Shown here piece after piece: positions 27,820 to 35,933 of a stretch of DNA of 64,000 nucleotides (position 1 is its first letter; each line of letters begins with the position of its first letter). This DNA comes from Lysobacter helvus (lineage in GTDB: Bacteria > Pseudomonadota > Gammaproteobacteria > Xanthomonadales > Xanthomonadaceae): assembly GCF_018406645.1 (NCBI RefSeq), contig NZ_AP024546.1:930001-994000 (forward strand). Direction: 5' to 3'. Below the pieces are notes generated by a model that was not told the origin of the DNA, did no database searches, and saw only the letters and a list, made by a program, of their open reading frames with translations. A program made the position numbers and the translations under genes.

Positions 27820-28899
27820 ATGACCCTCGCCGCACAGTTCCAGATCGAATACCTGCAGTACCTCGGGCCGGACGGCAAAGCCGTCGCGGAACTCCCGCAG
27901 GCCTTCCGCGATGCGTCCGCGCTCGTGCCGCTGTTCAAGCAGATGCTGTACGTGCGCACCTTCGATGCGAAGGCCATCGCGCTGCAACGCACCGGCAAGC
28001 TCGGCACGTATGCCGCGTGCCTCGGGCACGAGGCCACGCACGTGGGCATCGGCGCCTCGATGCTGCCCGAAGACGTCTTCGCCCCCAGCTACCGCGAATA
28101 CGGCGCGCAGTTCATGCGCGGCGTGAAGCCGCGCGAAGTCCTGATGTACTGGGGCGGCGACGAACGCGGCAACGATTTCTCCGGCCCGAAGCACGACTAT
28201 CCGTGGTGCGTGCCGATCGCCACGCAGTGCCTGCATGCCGCGGGCGCGGCGCTCGCGTTCAAGCTGCGCGGCGAGAAGCGCGTGGCCGTGACGTGCTGCG
28301 GCGACGGTGGCAGTTCGAAGACGGATACGTACGCGGCGATCAACTCCGCCGGTGCGTACACGCTGCCGTTCATCCAATGCATCATCAACAACGGCTGGGC
28401 GATCTCGGTGCCGCGCAAGTCGCAGACCGGCGCGCAGACGCTCGCGCAGAAGGGCATCGCCGGCGGGCTGTTCTGCCTGCAGGTGGACGGCAACGACCTC
28501 ATCGCCGTGCTCGAAGGCATGCGTCGCGCGATCACCCGCGCGCGCAACGGCGAAGGCGGCAGCTGCATCGAGTTCATGACCTATCGCCTGCACGACCACA
28601 CCACCGCCGACGACGCGCGCCGCTACCGCGGCGAAGACGAAGTCAAGGCGGCCTGGGCGCGCGAACCGCACGTGCGCCTGCGCAACTACCTCACCGCCGC
28701 CGGCGCGTGGACCGAAGCGCAGGAAACGGCGTGGATCGAGGAGTGCGGCAAGCTGGTGGACATCGAAATCAACGCGTACCTGGAAAGCAAGGTGCAGCCG
28801 GTGGCGGCGATGTTCGATTTCCTCTATGGGGATCCGCCGCCGGACCTGCTCGCGCAGCGCGAACAGGCCATTGCGTGGGAGGGTCGCGGTCATGGCTGA
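27820..28899 (+). CDS. 2-oxoacid dehydrogenase E1 component, alpha subunit (PDH/BCKDH-like)
   Basis: A 359-residue thiamine-diphosphate enzyme subunit. The ThDP motif GDG...NN is visible as CGDGGSSKTD to CIINNGW, and the E1-alpha pattern RTGKLGTYAACLGHEATHVGIG precedes it. Together with E1-beta it decarboxylates a 2-oxoacid and passes the acyl group to E2. Sequence alone does not separate pyruvate from branched-chain substrates; the gene is often named pdhA or bkdA. ATG 27820 is preferred; TATGAT at 27783-27788 may be the -10. It overlaps the E1-beta gene by 8 bases. Confidence 0.92.
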   Translation: MTLAAQFQIEYLQYLGPDGKAVAELPQAFRDASALVPLFKQMLYVRTFDAKAIALQRTGKLGTYAACLGHEATHVGIGASMLPEDVFAPSYREYGAQFMRGVKPREVLMYWGGDERGNDFSGPKHDYPWCVPIATQCLHAAGAALAFKLRGEKRVAVTCCGDGGSSKTDTYAAINSAGAYTLPFIQCIINNGWAISVPRKSQTGAQTLAQKGIAGGLFCLQVDGNDLIAVLEGMRRAITRARNGEGGSCIEFMTYRLHDHTTADDARRYRGEDEVKAAWAREPHVRLRNYLTAAGAWTEAQETAWIEECGKLVDIEINAYLESKVQPVAAMFDFLYGDPPPDLLAQREQAIAWEGRGHG

Positions 28900-29899
28900 G
28901 GCAGCAACCGAGAAGCAGGCTCCCGCGATCACCCTGATCGAAGCGATCACCCAGGCGCTCGCGTACGAGATGCGCAACGACGAGACCGTCGTGGTGCTGG
29001 GCGAAGACGTCGGCGTCAACGGCGGCGTGTTCCGCGCCACCGCCGGCCTGCAGGCCACGTTCGGATCCGAGCGCGTGCTCGACACGCCGCTGGACGAAAC
29101 CACGATCGCCGGCCTCACGGTCGGCCTCGCATCGCAGGGCATGAAGCCCGTCGCCGAAGCGCAGTTCGACGGCTTCGTGTATCCGATGGTCGACCACATC
29201 ATCTGCCACGCCGCGCGCTTCCGTTACCGCACGCGCGGGCGGCTGACGTGCCCGATGGTCCTGCGCGTGCCGTGGGGCGGTGGCATCCGCGCGCCGGAAC
29301 ACCATTCCGAAGCGAACGAATCCATCTTCACCAACGTGCCCGGGTTGCGCGTCGTGCTGCCGTCTTCGCCAGCGCGTGCGTACGGCCTGTTGCTCGCTGC
29401 GATCCGCGATCCGGATCCGGTGATCTTCATGGAACCCAAGCGCATCTATCGCCAGTACAAGGAACTCGTGCCCGACGACGGCGAAGCGCTGCCGCTGGAC
29501 GTGTGCTACGTGCTGCGCGACGGTACCGACGTCACCTTGGTCACGTGGGGCGCGCAGGTGAAGGAATGCCTGGAAGCCGCCGAGGCGCTCGAGAAGGACG
29601 GCATCAGCGCCGAAGTGATCGACGTCGCCACGCTGCGTCCGCTGGACTTCGTGACCATCGCCGAATCGGTGAGCAAGACCGGCCGCTGCGTGATCGTGCA
29701 CGAGGCCCCGAAGACCGCGGGCTTCGGCGCGGAGATCGCCGCGCGCCTGGCCGAGGAGTCGATGTTCGACCTCGTCGCGCCGGTCGAACGCGTCACCGGT
29801 TACGACACGCACATCCCGCTGTTCCGCCTGGAGATGAAGTACCTGCCGAGCGTGGACAAGATCGTGGCCGCCGCCAAGCGCGCGGTTTCGCACAGCTAA
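28892..29899 (+). CDS. 2-oxoacid dehydrogenase E1 component, beta subunit
   Basis: A 335-residue partner of the alpha subunit. Seen features are TLIEAITQALAYEMRNDETVVVLGEDVG at the start, RVLDTPLDETTIAGLTVGLA, and the MVLRVPWGGGIRAPEHHSEANES region, plus the transketolase C-terminal domain (VTWGAQVKECLEAAEAL, DVATLRPLDFVTIAESV). These match the Xanthomonas-type E1-beta of a two-subunit E1 complex. It starts inside the end of the alpha gene and E2 begins 10 bases after it, forming a tight operon. Confidence 0.93.
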   Translation: MAEAATEKQAPAITLIEAITQALAYEMRNDETVVVLGEDVGVNGGVFRATAGLQATFGSERVLDTPLDETTIAGLTVGLASQGMKPVAEAQFDGFVYPMVDHIICHAARFRYRTRGRLTCPMVLRVPWGGGIRAPEHHSEANESIFTNVPGLRVVLPSSPARAYGLLLAAIRDPDPVIFMEPKRIYRQYKELVPDDGEALPLDVCYVLRDGTDVTLVTWGAQVKECLEAAEALEKDGISAEVIDVATLRPLDFVTIAESVSKTGRCVIVHEAPKTAGFGAEIAARLAEESMFDLVAPVERVTGYDTHIPLFRLEMKYLPSVDKIVAAAKRAVSHS

Positions 29900-29909
29900 G
29901 GACATCCGC

Positions 29910-31322
29910 ATGGCGACGAAACAATTCCTGCTGCCCGACCTCGGCGAAGGCCTGCCCGACGCGACCGTCGTGGAGTGGTACGTCAAGGTCGGCGACACGA
30001 TCAAGCTCGACGACAACCTGGTGTCGATGGAAACGGCGAAGGCCGTGGTCGACGTGCCCTCGCCCGTGTCGGGCAAGGTGCTGAAGGTCGGCGGCGGCGC
30101 GGGCGATGTCATCGTCACCGGCACGCTGCTCGCCGAGTTCGAGATCGATCCGTCGATGCCGCAGCGCGCCGAAGGCCAGGACACCGGCCACCACCACGGG
30201 CCGCCGAAGGGCGCCGGTGCGCACGTGGATGGCGGCGACAAGGTCGTGGCCTCGGACGAAGGCGGCGTGATCAGCGAAGGCGGCACGGCGGAAGCGCCGA
30301 AGACCGAGAAGGCCGAAGCGCGCCAGGACAGCGGCACGGTGGTCGGCGCGATGCAGTCGTCCGATGCTGTGCGCAGCGAATCCGCGGTCGCGGTCGGTGG
30401 CGTCAAGGCGTTGCCGGCGGTGCGTGCGCTGGCGCGCAAGCTCGGCGTGGATATCGCGCGCGTGCGGGCGACCGGGCCGGATGGCGTGGTGACGAATGCA
30501 GACGTGAAGAATGCGGCGGCGGATCCGTCGACGTTGCAGCAAGCCGCGAGTGCGGCGGGCGTGCGTCGCGACGTTGCCCCCTCCGGCGCTGTCGCGCCGA
30601 CTCCCCCCGCCGGGGGGAGTGTTCGCAGCACCGTGTCCATGGCCGGCAAGCCCATGCGCACGCAACCGCCGGGCGTGCAGGCCACGGGCCAGCCGGAACA
30701 ACTCAAGGGCGTGCGCCGCAACATGGCGCGCGTGATGGCCGACGCGCATGCGAAGGTCGTGCCGACCACGCTCAGCGACGACGCCGACATCCACGCCTGG
30801 GTGCCGGGCAACGACATCACCGGGCGCCTCGTGCGCGCGATCGTCGCCGGCGCGAAGGCCGTGCCCGCGCTCAACGCGTGGTTCGATGGCGAGAATTTGA
30901 CCCGCACGCTGCACCCGCACGTGGACATCGGCATCGCGGTCGACACCGACGACGGCTTGTTCGTGCCCGCGCTGCGCAACGCCGACATGCTCGATGCGCG
31001 CGGCGTGCGCGAAGCCGTCAATCGATTGCGCACGCAGGTCGAGGATCGTTCGATCCCGATGTCGGAGCTCAGCGGCTACACGATCTCGCTGTCGAACTTC
31101 GGCATGTTCGCCGGCCGCTACGCGACGCCGGTGATCGTGCCGCCGTGCGTGGCGATCGTCGCCGCCGGCAAGGGCCGCCACCAGATGACGCCGGTGATGG
31201 GCGGGTTCGAATCGCATCGCGTCATCCCGCTGTCGGTCACCTTCGACCACCGCGCCTGCACGGGCGGCGAAGCGGCGCGCTTCCTCAAGGCGATGCTCGA
31301 CGACCTGGCGAAGTCGCACTGA
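29910..31322 (+). CDS. Dihydrolipoamide acyltransferase E2 component
   Basis: A 470-residue E2 enzyme. One lipoyl domain covers residues 1-80 with the lipoyl-lysine in VSMETAKAVVDVP. An acidic, His-containing linker follows, then the E3/E1-binding domain at about 165-205 (ALPAVRALARKLGVDIARVRATGPDGVVTNADV), a second linker with a translated repeat element, and the CAT-like catalytic domain (about 265-470). The usual H-x-x-x-D-G is HRACTG here, with Thr in place of Asp. No E3 (lpd) gene follows, so a shared E3 is assumed. Confidence 0.92.
   Translation: MATKQFLLPDLGEGLPDATVVEWYVKVGDTIKLDDNLVSMETAKAVVDVPSPVSGKVLKVGGGAGDVIVTGTLLAEFEIDPSMPQRAEGQDTGHHHGPPKGAGAHVDGGDKVVASDEGGVISEGGTAEAPKTEKAEARQDSGTVVGAMQSSDAVRSESAVAVGGVKALPAVRALARKLGVDIARVRATGPDGVVTNADVKNAAADPSTLQQAASAAGVRRDVAPSGAVAPTPPAGGSVRSTVSMAGKPMRTQPPGVQATGQPEQLKGVRRNMARVMADAHAKVVPTTLSDDADIHAWVPGNDITGRLVRAIVAGAKAVPALNAWFDGENLTRTLHPHVDIGIAVDTDDGLFVPALRNADMLDARGVREAVNRLRTQVEDRSIPMSELSGYTISLSNFGMFAGRYATPVIVPPCVAIVAAGKGRHQMTPVMGGFESHRVIPLSVTFDHRACTGGEAARFLKAMLDDLAKSH
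30576..30619. repeat. REP-like double hairpin inside the E2 coding region
   Basis: Two inverted repeats lie side by side: GGCGC-TGTC-GCGCC (30585-30598 region) and CTCCCCCC-GCC-GGGGGGAG (30601-30619). The style (CCCCCTCCGGCGC then CTCCCCCCGCCGGGGGGAG) is that of dispersed xanthomonad repeats normally found between genes. It stays in frame and encodes the proline-rich linker piece APSGAVAPTPPAGGS. Confidence 0.6.
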
Positions 31323-31342
31323 CCTGACGCAAGGAGTTGGCG

Positions 31343-31723
31343 ATGGCGCACCGCAGCCGGTTGGCGGGTTTCATCATCGATTGCCAGGTGGACGACCTCG
31401 GGGTCGCCACCGACTTCTGGAGCAAGGCCCTCGGCCTGCACGTCGGCGAGCACTACGTCGACGGCGCGGCCGAGTACGCCGCGTTCACCGGCACGCCGGC
31501 CGACCTGCACGTCGAAGTGCAGAAAGTCGAACACCCCTCGCGCGTGCACCTGGACATCGAAGCGGACGACCAGGACGCCGAAGCCGCGCGCCTGGAAGCA
31601 CTCGGCGCAAAGCGCATCGGCTGGGTGAAGCGCTGGTGGGTGATGGAAGCGCCGACGGGGCAGCGGTTCTGCGTGGTGAAGATGCGCGAACCCGGGAAAG
31701 GCGTTAAGCCCAACGACTGGTGA
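31343..31723 (+). CDS. VOC / glyoxalase-like domain protein
   Basis: A 126-residue protein of the glyoxalase-like VOC type. The first strand-helix module AGFIIDCQVDDLGVATDFWSKALGL and the later VHLDIEADDQDAEAARLEALGA and GQRFCVVKM segments are characteristic. AAGGAG sits 6 bases before ATG 31343, which decides the start. It follows E2 by 20 bases and may be read through from the operon. The substrate is unknown. Its stop is one base from the convergent diguanylate cyclase gene. Confidence 0.85.
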   Translation: MAHRSRLAGFIIDCQVDDLGVATDFWSKALGLHVGEHYVDGAAEYAAFTGTPADLHVEVQKVEHPSRVHLDIEADDQDAEAARLEALGAKRIGWVKRWWVMEAPTGQRFCVVKMREPGKGVKPNDW

Positions 31724-31724
31724 A

Positions 31725-32816
31725 TTAGCGCGGCGTGTCGTCTGCGACGACGCGATTGCGACCCATCGCCTTCGCGCGATACAGCGCCTGGTCGGCACGT
31801 TCGAACACCGCTTCGGGCGTTTCGCCACCGGGCCCGCCATCGGCGATGCCCACCGACACCGTGATCATCGCGCCGATCTCCAGGGCTTCGACTTGCCGGC
31901 GGATGCGTTCGGCGATTTCCGCGCCGCCGTCCAGGCGCGTGTCGGGCAGCACGATGAGGAATTCTTCGCCGCCGTAGCGCACCGCGATGTCGGTGCCGCG
32001 GATCGCACGCGTGATCGCATCGGCCACCGCGCACAGCGCGCGATCGCCGAACAGGTGGCCCTGGCGATCGTTGATCTGCTTGAAGTGGTCGATGTCCAGC
32101 AACGCGAGCACGTATCGCGTGGTGTCCAGCGCACCGCGCGCCTTCGCCTGCGCGCGCAGCCGCGTCATGCCGGCGCGGTTGAGCAGGCCGGTGAGCGCAT
32201 CGTGCGTAGCGGTGTATTCGAGGTCGTCGTGGCGGCGCTGCAGGGCGTCGCGCGCGTGTTCGGCATCGCGCGCTTCGGCGTCGCGCGCGGACAGCAGGCG
32301 GCCCTGTTCGAGGAGATAGCGGCGCAGTTCGAGCAGGTGCTGCGTCTGGCGCGTGAGCAGGCGCAGCCCTTCGAGCTGCGCGGGCGTGAGCGTGCGCGGT
32401 TCGACATCGCCCACGCTCACCACGCCGAGTGCGTGGCCTTCGGGGCTGAGCAGCGGCACGCCGGCATAGAAGCGCGGGCGCTGGCCACCGAGGCGGCGGC
32501 GCTGCGCGTAACCCGGATGCAGCGCGAGGTCGTGCACGACCAGGGTTTCGTCCGGTGCATCGATCGCATGCCCGCACAACGAGCGCGAACGCACGAGCTG
32601 CGGCTGGTCGATGCCCAGGCGCGCCTTGAACCACAGGCGGTCGTGGTCGATCAGCGAGATCGCCGCGGCGGGCGTGTTGCACAACGTGGCCGCGAGCCGC
32701 GCGATGTCGTCGAACGCCTGTTCGGGCGCGGTGTCGACAATCGCATAGCGATCCAGCGCGGCCTGGCGCTCGGCTTCGCGCGCATCGAACAGCAATGACG
32801 AAGGGACAGCGGACAT
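31725..32816 (-). CDS. GAF-GGDEF diguanylate cyclase
   Basis: A 363-residue soluble c-di-GMP synthase. A GAF domain covers about residues 25-165 (ISLIDHDRLWFKARLGIDQPQLVRSRSLCGHAI, then FYAGVPLLSPEGHALG), a coiled linker follows (about 170-205), and the GGDEF domain fills 205-363. The active site is GGEEF near residue 280, and an inhibitory I-site RGTD stands exactly five residues before it, so product inhibition is expected. The GAF ligand is unknown. It is a single gene with a roughly 95-base leader before the next gene. Confidence 0.93.
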   Translation of the reverse strand: MSAVPSSLLFDAREAERQAALDRYAIVDTAPEQAFDDIARLAATLCNTPAAAISLIDHDRLWFKARLGIDQPQLVRSRSLCGHAIDAPDETLVVHDLALHPGYAQRRRLGGQRPRFYAGVPLLSPEGHALGVVSVGDVEPRTLTPAQLEGLRLLTRQTQHLLELRRYLLEQGRLLSARDAEARDAEHARDALQRRHDDLEYTATHDALTGLLNRAGMTRLRAQAKARGALDTTRYVLALLDIDHFKQINDRQGHLFGDRALCAVADAITRAIRGTDIAVRYGGEEFLIVLPDTRLDGGAEIAERIRRQVEALEIGAMITVSVGIADGGPGGETPEAVFERADQALYRAKAMGRNRVVADDTPR

Positions 32817-32910
32817 GGGGTGCGGCGGGGGCCGCGCTCGGGCTCGATGGATGCAGGGGGACGGGGCCGGCATCCTGCCGAGGCGGGGCGAATGCCCGCG
32901 GACGGCGATT

Positions 32911-33258
32911 CTACCGTCGGGGCCCGTGACGAACGCCCATGCGCGGGTCCCGTTGACCCGCCAGCAAACGATGGCGCACCCAGACTGCGATGCCCAGCAC
33001 ACTCAGGAAGGCCCCGTAGGAGACCGAGGTGCCGACGATCTGCTGCCACATGCGGCCATAGCCGCGGTCGGCCCAGCCCTGCCCCCAGTGCAGGACCAGC
33101 ACGAACACGACGACGGCGAGCACGAGCGCGCCGATGTCGAAGCCGCGACGCCACGACGGACGCGGCTGGCGCGGATAGAGCCAGTACAGCACGCCGAGGA
33201 TGAGAAACCACGGGGCGAACAGAAGCGCCGCCAGGTTTCCTTCGACGAACGGCGACAT
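32911..33258 (-). CDS. Small inner-membrane protein of unknown function
   Basis: A 115-residue protein with three predicted membrane helices (about residues 8-28, 42-62 and 82-102) and an Arg-rich C-terminus. I do not recognise a family. Its ATG shares one base with the trpS stop (TGATG), so translation is coupled to trpS. Nothing suggests a direct link with tRNA charging. Confidence 0.7.
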   Translation of the reverse strand: MSPFVEGNLAALLFAPWFLILGVLYWLYPRQPRPSWRRGFDIGALVLAVVVFVLVLHWGQGWADRGYGRMWQQIVGTSVSYGAFLSVLGIAVWVRHRLLAGQRDPRMGVRHGPRR

Positions 33259-34589
33259 CACGCGTCCTGCGGGGCGAACGCGGCCATCGCTTCGATGAGG
33301 TCCGCCGGCACGACGCCTTCCGCCACGTGGCCGAGCACGCGCTCGCCGAGGTGGACCTGCCCGCCGTCGAAACGCAGCGACGCACCGGCATCCTGTTTCG
33401 CGGCGGCGACGAGTTGTCCCGCGTCGCGCGCGGAGGCGTGGCCGTCGCTTTTCAGGAGCACGCGATCGCCGGACACGAGCTTGAAGAAGAACTGTCCGTC
33501 CGCTTCGCGATATTGCTTGAACGTCGGTGCCACGCGCTTCTCGACGGTGCTGGCTGCTGCCTCGGCGCGCTTGGACAGATCGCGCAGGCCCACGGCTTCG
33601 CGCAACTGCGCCAGCAACGGCGTCGCATGCGCCGCGCGCAGGCGTTGCGCGCCGTCGCGCAGCAGCGCCTCGATGTGCGCCGGGTTGGCCATCAGGCCGT
33701 CGTAGCGTTCGCGCATCGGCGCGACTTCCTGGTCGATGCGTTCGAACACCATCGCCTTCGCATCGCCCCACGCGATGCCGTCGGCGTAGGCCTGGCGCAT
33801 CGCGTCCACTTCGCTCGCCGAGGCGAACGCCTGGTACAACTGGAACAACGCCGACTCCTGCGTGTCCTTCTTTTCGCCCGGCGCGCGCGAGTCGGTCTTG
33901 ATCGCGAAGATCAGTTTCTTCAGCTGCTCGCGCGGCGCGAACAACGGGATGGTGTTGTCGTAGCTCTTGCTCATCTTGCGGCCGTCGAGGCCGGGCAACG
34001 TGGCCACGTGCTCCTCGACCGCCGCTTCGGGCAGCGTGAAGTGCTCGCCGTACAGATGGTTGAAGCGCTGGCCGAAATCGCGCGCCATCTCGATGTGCTG
34101 CACCTGGTCGCGGCCCACCGGCACGCGGTGCGCGTTGAACAGCAGGATGTCGGCCGCCATCAGCACGGGATACATGAAGAGGCCGGCGGTGATGCCGGCA
34201 TCGTCGTCGAGTTGTTCGACGCGATTGCGATCCACCGCCGCCTTGTACGCATGCGCGCGGTTGAGCAGGCCCTTGCCCGCCACGCACGTGAGCAGCCAGG
34301 TGAGCTCGGGGATCTCGGGGATGTCGCTCTGGCGGTAGAACCAGACCTTGTCCGGCTCCAGCCCGCACGCGAGCCACGCCGCGGCGATTTCCAGCGTGGA
34401 GCGCTGCACGCGCGCCGGTTCCTGCACCTTGATCAGCGCGTGGTAGTCGGCGAGGAAGAAGAAGCTCTCCACGTCGTCGACGCGGCTGGCCTCCACCGCT
34501 GGGCGGATGGCGCCGACGTAGTTGCCGAGGTGCGGCGTGCCGGACGTGGTGATGCCGGTCAGGACGCGGACGCGGGTCTTGGGGCTCAT
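33258..34589 (-). CDS. trpS: Tryptophanyl-tRNA synthetase with C-terminal extension
   Basis: A 443-residue class Ic aminoacyl-tRNA synthetase charging tRNA-Trp. The HIGH-like motif is TPHLGNY near residue 20, KMSKS is present in GLDGRKMSKSYDNT near residue 205, and the Trp pocket region around FMYPVLMAADIL is intact. The typical bacterial TrpS is 330-350 residues; here about 90 extra residues follow (from about 355), with FKQYREADGQFFFKLVSGDRVLLKSDGHASARDAG resembling a YegP/DUF1508-type small beta domain. Long TrpS is usual in xanthomonads. The start is ATG 34589. Confidence 0.95.
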   Translation of the reverse strand: MSPKTRVRVLTGITTSGTPHLGNYVGAIRPAVEASRVDDVESFFFLADYHALIKVQEPARVQRSTLEIAAAWLACGLEPDKVWFYRQSDIPEIPELTWLLTCVAGKGLLNRAHAYKAAVDRNRVEQLDDDAGITAGLFMYPVLMAADILLFNAHRVPVGRDQVQHIEMARDFGQRFNHLYGEHFTLPEAAVEEHVATLPGLDGRKMSKSYDNTIPLFAPREQLKKLIFAIKTDSRAPGEKKDTQESALFQLYQAFASASEVDAMRQAYADGIAWGDAKAMVFERIDQEVAPMRERYDGLMANPAHIEALLRDGAQRLRAAHATPLLAQLREAVGLRDLSKRAEAAASTVEKRVAPTFKQYREADGQFFFKLVSGDRVLLKSDGHASARDAGQLVAAAKQDAGASLRFDGGQVHLGERVLGHVAEGVVPADLIEAMAAFAPQDA

Positions 34590-34696
34590 TCGCGGGAGGC
34601 GTGGAAACAGGCGGGCCAGTGTACCCGCGACGCGCGGCAACCCCGCGCGCGGGGCCCGGGCGTTGCACGTCTGCCCACCCACATCGGAGCCCGACC

Positions 34697-35527
34697 ATGC
34701 TGCGCCACGCCCTGCTGCTCACTGCCCTGCTCGCTTCCACCGGATGCCCCTCGGCCTGGGGGCGGACGATGGTGGACATCGACCTGGTCGATCGCGATTC
34801 CGGCCAGTGGCTCTCCGAAACCCCGTACCGCGGCGATATCTGGGTGCCCGGCATTCCCGGCCATCGCTACGCGGTGCGCCTGACCAACCAGTCGGCCGAA
34901 CGCGTGCTGGTCGTGTTGTCCGTCGATGGCGTGAACGCGGTGACCGGCCAGACCGCCGATCCCTCGCAGGCCGGTTACGTGCTCGAACCCTGGCAGAGCA
35001 CCGAGATCGCCGGCTGGCGCAAGTCGATGGACGATGTTGCGCAATTCGTGTTCACCGACTTGCCCGATTCGTACGCCGCGCGCACGGGGCGGCCGCAGAA
35101 CGTGGGCGTGGTGGGGATCGCGGTGTATCGCGAAGCGCGGCCGGTGGCGTATGCGCCGCCGCCTTACATCCCTTCTCCTTCGGTGCCGCCGTACGAGCGC
35201 GCCGAATCCCGCGACCAGGCCGCGGCGAAGGCCGCCTCGCCGCGCGCGCAGGGCAACGCGTCCGCCGGTGCCGCTGCCGAATCCGCCGCACCCAGCGCGA
35301 TGCCGCAACAACTCGGCACCGGCCACGGCGCACGCGAATGGTCGCCGGTGGGACAGACGCAGTTCGTGCGCGCGAGCCGCTCGCCCACGCAGGTCACGCA
35401 GTTGCGCTACGACGACGAGAACGCATTGCTCGCGATGGGCGTCCTGCGTCGTCCGCCAGCGTACGGCTGGCGCGAAGGGCCGCAGGCGTTCCCGGCGGGG
35501 TTCGTGCCGGATCCGCCGCGTTATTGA
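34697..35527 (+). CDS. Lipoprotein or secreted protein of unknown function
   Basis: A 276-residue exported protein with a signal peptide and possible lipobox LASTGC (Cys near residue 17). The mature N-terminal domain (about 25-150) is beta-rich (VDIDLVDRDSGQWLSETPYRGDIWVPG, HRYAVRLTNQSAERVLVVLSVDGVNAVTG) and may be an Ig-like or adhesin-type fold. A Pro/Ala/Ser-rich linker (about 155-205) leads to a conserved-looking C-terminal piece (THGAREWSPV to DENALLAMGVLRRPP). I cannot name a family. It ends at a good terminator. Confidence 0.7.
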   Translation: MLRHALLLTALLASTGCPSAWGRTMVDIDLVDRDSGQWLSETPYRGDIWVPGIPGHRYAVRLTNQSAERVLVVLSVDGVNAVTGQTADPSQAGYVLEPWQSTEIAGWRKSMDDVAQFVFTDLPDSYAARTGRPQNVGVVGIAVYREARPVAYAPPPYIPSPSVPPYERAESRDQAAAKAASPRAQGNASAGAAAESAAPSAMPQQLGTGHGAREWSPVGQTQFVRASRSPTQVTQLRYDDENALLAMGVLRRPPAYGWREGPQAFPAGFVPDPPRY

Positions 35528-35537
35528 ATCGCGGACA

Positions 35538-35569
35538 GACAAACGGGCCGGAGGACCGGCCCGTTTGTC
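35538..35569. terminator. Intrinsic terminator after the secreted protein gene
   Basis: Perfect 14-base arms, GACAAACGGGCCGG and CCGGCCCGTTTGTC, around AGGA. The short T-tract (TTTG) in the arm makes it weaker than a textbook site, and it can act for the convergent entericidin gene too. Confidence 0.75.
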
Positions 35570-35623
35570 GTTGCATCCCTGCCACGGCGCGCAGGCGCGC
35601 CGCTCACTCCTCCGTGCAGCGGA

Positions 35624-35791
35624 TCAGCAATGGCTGTCCTTGCAATCCTCGGCCTTGGTCTCGACCTTCTCGCCCGCCTTCTGGACGTCCTTGCCGGCGC
35701 CGGCAACGGTGTTGCAAGCGGCAAGCATGTTCATCGAGAACAGCGCGAGGAGCATCAGGGCGAACGTGCGCTTCATGGCCGACTGCTTCAT
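35624..35791 (-). CDS. Entericidin A/B family lipoprotein
   Basis: A 55-residue small lipoprotein. The N-terminus MKQSAMKRTFALMLLALFSMNMLAACNTVAGAGKDVQKAG is a typical entericidin, with lipobox LAAC and mature protein from CNTVAG. The ATG 35791 is chosen because AGGAGA lies 6 bases before it; MKRTF at 35776 is an alternative. Entericidins of E. coli act as a toxin/antidote pair with bacteriolytic activity, but single copies in other bacteria may only affect membrane stress. Only one copy is present here. Two extra Cys residues end the protein (DCKDSHC). Confidence 0.85.
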   Translation of the reverse strand: MKQSAMKRTFALMLLALFSMNMLAACNTVAGAGKDVQKAGEKVETKAEDCKDSHC

Positions 35792-35933
35792 GGAAATCTC
35801 CTGGGTGACGATTCGAGGACGACATGTGTCGTCCGGTGGGCGCATCAGACCCATCCGGCCGTGAAGCCCACGTCGAATTGCCGCTTGCGCGGTGTGTTCC
35901 GTTCAGCCGGAAATGCAGTTCGTGGGCGGCGCG

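Noticed and set aside
30600-30620. CTCCCCCC/GGGGGGAG hairpin as a transcription terminator within the E2 gene
   Set aside because: The reading frame continues intact on both sides and there is no T-run.
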